64,000 bases of DNA from JBGVSA01 sp049840475 (GTDB lineage Bacteria; Pseudomonadota; Gammaproteobacteria; Burkholderiales; Rhodocyclaceae), in assembly GCA_049840475.1 (NCBI GenBank), contig JASGKX010000003.1, forward strand, positions 310,001 through 374,000, read 5' to 3'. Positions within the stretch are counted from its first letter, which is position 1, and each line of letters starts with the position of its first letter. This document shows positions 62,589 to 64,000 of the stretch, piece by piece. The translations under genes and the position numbers were made by a program. Under the pieces are notes generated by a model. It had not been told where the DNA came from and made no database searches. It worked only from the letters and a program-made list of their open reading frames with translations.

Positions 62589-63736
62589 ATGTTTTTGTGT
62601 TTATTCCTCGGCCTGCGGCCAGTCTGTCGTTCGGAAAGCTGCGTATGGCGGAACGCTTCGATTGCAGCATTAGTTAGCGGGAGCGTTTTTCTGTGATGGC
62701 GCACGGGCTGAAGAATGTCCAATTGGCTCAGCAGTTGGGTTACGGTTATCCGAGTCCCAATGGCCATTTTGGATAAGTGTTTTTGGATGGCTGACGCAAA
62801 GACTGGGTCCATCCGTTGGCAGTTAAGAGGTTGGGGGCCCGGTTCACTTGTCGTAACTGGTTCAGGTGCCGATGCGTTCTGTAGATATATCTGCATCAGG
62901 ATATGCTTGGCTGCGATGTTGGAAGTCTCGTTCAATCTCAGCAGCATCGCCGGCCACGGATTGCGCTTTTCCGAAACCTCCACACCTGCACGCATCAGTT
63001 GGTTTTCGCCGAAATAGGTAATAACCCCCTTGATTGCTGCCATGGATGAAAGAAGGCTGCCTTGGCGAGGGAAACCTCTCTGCTCGGCTATTTGTCGGTA
63101 GTGCCGTTGCCACTCTTTAGTTGGCTGTCGGAGAGTCGATTCGAGCAGCGCGATAGAAGCGGGTTCGACGAGGGAGTGGATGTGCTCGTCAAATAGGGGG
63201 CTTACAGCGACCCCATGCTGTTCATGTGGTAAGCCCGTGATGCTGAGCCCGGCCCTTCTACGCTCTAGCGCTTTCAAGCGTAGGCCGTGCTTCCAGCATC
63301 GTGTGACAAAAGGAAGATTATGGCTACGATGCCAGTAATCCTCGCCAACCTCATGTATGTCATCCGTAATGCACGCATCGCAATAGCGGGCGGAAACACC
63401 TCCCGTAGAGGCAGATTGCGATAGTGCAGATGAATTCGGCCGCTGCGATTGGCAGTAGTAGTTCGCTAGACGAAGTGTCTGCTCGGCGCTGATGAAAGCC
63501 GTGACATAAGGAAACGGCGTGTGCTTGAAGAGCAACTCACTGGCCGGCATAGCCATCGCGGTTGCTATGAGTGGAATTTTGTTCTGAAAAAACAGCGGCC
63601 AATGACTTTTCGGAATGAGTCCGAAAAGGTGATGCATTCTTTTGATGGGTAGCCCTAGGTGACGACCGGCCCGAACCAAGATGCTGCCGATAAGCTCATC
63701 TGGATAGGGTTCGGGAAGGTAGTAGATTTTCGCCAT
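62585..63736 (-). CDS. TniQ/TnsD-family transposition target-selector protein
   Basis: 383 residues from ATG at 63736 (MAKIYYLPEPYPDELIGSIL); GTG at 63754 would add six. TniQ hallmarks: the PYPDELIGSILVRAGRHLGL opening, and the zinc finger RYCDACITDDIHEVGEDYW followed by VTRCWKHGLRL (C-x2-C, C-x2-H). TniQ and TnsD proteins guide Tn7- and Tn5053-type transposases to their target. No tniA/tnsB or tniB/tnsC lies beside it in the window. Its stop shares the palindrome CTAG (62585-62588) with the stop of the convergent 1213-residue gene. Confidence 0.8.
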   Translation of the reverse strand: MAKIYYLPEPYPDELIGSILVRAGRHLGLPIKRMHHLFGLIPKSHWPLFFQNKIPLIATAMAMPASELLFKHTPFPYVTAFISAEQTLRLANYYCQSQRPNSSALSQSASTGGVSARYCDACITDDIHEVGEDYWHRSHNLPFVTRCWKHGLRLKALERRRAGLSITGLPHEQHGVAVSPLFDEHIHSLVEPASIALLESTLRQPTKEWQRHYRQIAEQRGFPRQGSLLSSMAAIKGVITYFGENQLMRAGVEVSEKRNPWPAMLLRLNETSNIAAKHILMQIYLQNASAPEPVTTSEPGPQPLNCQRMDPVFASAIQKHLSKMAIGTRITVTQLLSQLDILQPVRHHRKTLPLTNAAIEAFRHTQLSERQTGRRPRNKHKNI

Positions 63737-63867
63737 GACAAGGCAGTTAAGCACCGTTTGGGCGTGGCATCAAACGTTGTGCTTGGCGTGCCTTTTCGGA
63801 GGCAAGGCCTTACGCTCCTCCTGGCGCATCGCCTATCATCTATCGCGGATGAGTCGAGGGGCAGGAC

Positions 63868-64000
63868 ATGTCTTCACGGTTGAAGGGCCTAGTCGATGAG
63901 TTGTATCACCCCACGCCAGAGAACGGTCGGCAGGTCTTTGCCTGCTCGCGCGCCGAAGCAGAGAGGCTGCCGCGACTCCCAACAGTTGCTCTGATTTCAG
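63868..64000 (+). CDS. Unrecognised gene, 5' end only
   Basis: ATG at 63868 with GAGGGGCAGGAC just upstream, a strong ribosome site. About 44 residues are visible (MSSRLKGLVDELYHPTPENG, then QVFACSRAEAERLPRLPTVA), not enough to assign a family. It is divergent from the TniQ gene with 131 bases between starts. Confidence 0.6.
   Translation, partial: MSSRLKGLVDELYHPTPENGRQVFACSRAEAERLPRLPTVALIS

Larger units (their letters stand above)
47071..64000. mobile_element. Genomic island inserted in comEC (left boundary seen, right end outside)
   Basis: Begins at or just after 47071, where comEC similarity stops. Contents: orphan antitoxin, type II CBASS, an unknown protein, a nuclease-STAND protein, a second orphan antitoxin, a 1213-residue unknown, a TniQ-family protein and a partial gene. 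The genes are less GC-biased than the backbone and unrelated to it. The TniQ protein suggests a Tn7- or Tn5053-type element, but no transposase, ATPase or matching terminal repeats are within the window, so the element type is unproved. Confidence 0.7.

Noticed and set aside
47071..64000. CRISPR array or CRISPR-associated transposon
   Set aside because: No regularly spaced short repeats and no cas-like gene in the window, despite the TniQ-family protein.

Overview
The window looks like chromosomal DNA of a GC-rich betaproteobacterium, most likely order Burkholderiales (Ralstonia, Cupriavidus and relatives). This rests on the housekeeping genes seen (topoisomerase IV parE and parC, split three-gene transhydrogenase pntAA-pntAB-pntB, flgK-flgL, lexA, nudC, radA) and on strong GC3 bias. 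Genus is not resolved from the sequence alone.

Backbone, 1 to about 47.07 kb. It opens with the 3' end of radA, a cupin protein, tpiA, dnaQ and parE, then a FitAB/VapBC-type toxin-antitoxin pair under a palindromic operator. From 5.1 to 15.4 kb two divergent units face each other: a Fe3+/phosphonate-type ABC importer (two ATPases, one double-length permease, one binding protein; minus strand) and a PgtC/PgtB/PgtA-like periplasmic sensor, histidine kinase and response regulator (plus strand), which probably control it. One ATPase carries one +1 frameshift and the kinase carries three. Then come parC, a PhnA-like zinc protein, and an unusual minus-strand cluster of an ArsR repressor, seven SRPBCC/AHSA1 genes (eight domains) and a VOC protein (18.4-23.6 kb). 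An EvgAS-like two-component pair, a TM2 membrane protein, a Ser-rich lipoprotein hydrolase and a degenerate receiver protein precede flgK-flgL. After that: lexA behind an SOS box, lipoproteins, an orphan TRAP binding protein, nudC, a tandem FKBP, DUF4124, ybaK, corA, pntAA-pntAB-pntB, a D15-type outer membrane protein and a DUF2062 protein.

Island, about 47.07 kb to the right edge. comEC is cut off after about 238 codons and replaced by foreign DNA rich in anti-phage genes: a type II CBASS operon (CD-NTase, E1/E2-like Cap2 with a +1 frameshift, JAB protease Cap3, HNH-SAVED nuclease Cap5), an unrecognised 350-residue protein, a 1567-residue nuclease-STAND NTPase resembling Avs antiviral sensors, an unrecognised 1213-residue helical-repeat protein, and a TniQ-family transposition protein. 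Two near-identical orphan Phd/YefM-type antitoxin genes lie as direct repeats on either side of the CBASS-plus-STAND block, so this 11-kb block looks like an exchangeable cassette. The island's right end is not in the window.

Five frame breaks were found (one ATPase, three kinase, one cap2). All shift the frame in the same direction, so sequencing error must be excluded before any of these genes is called dead.
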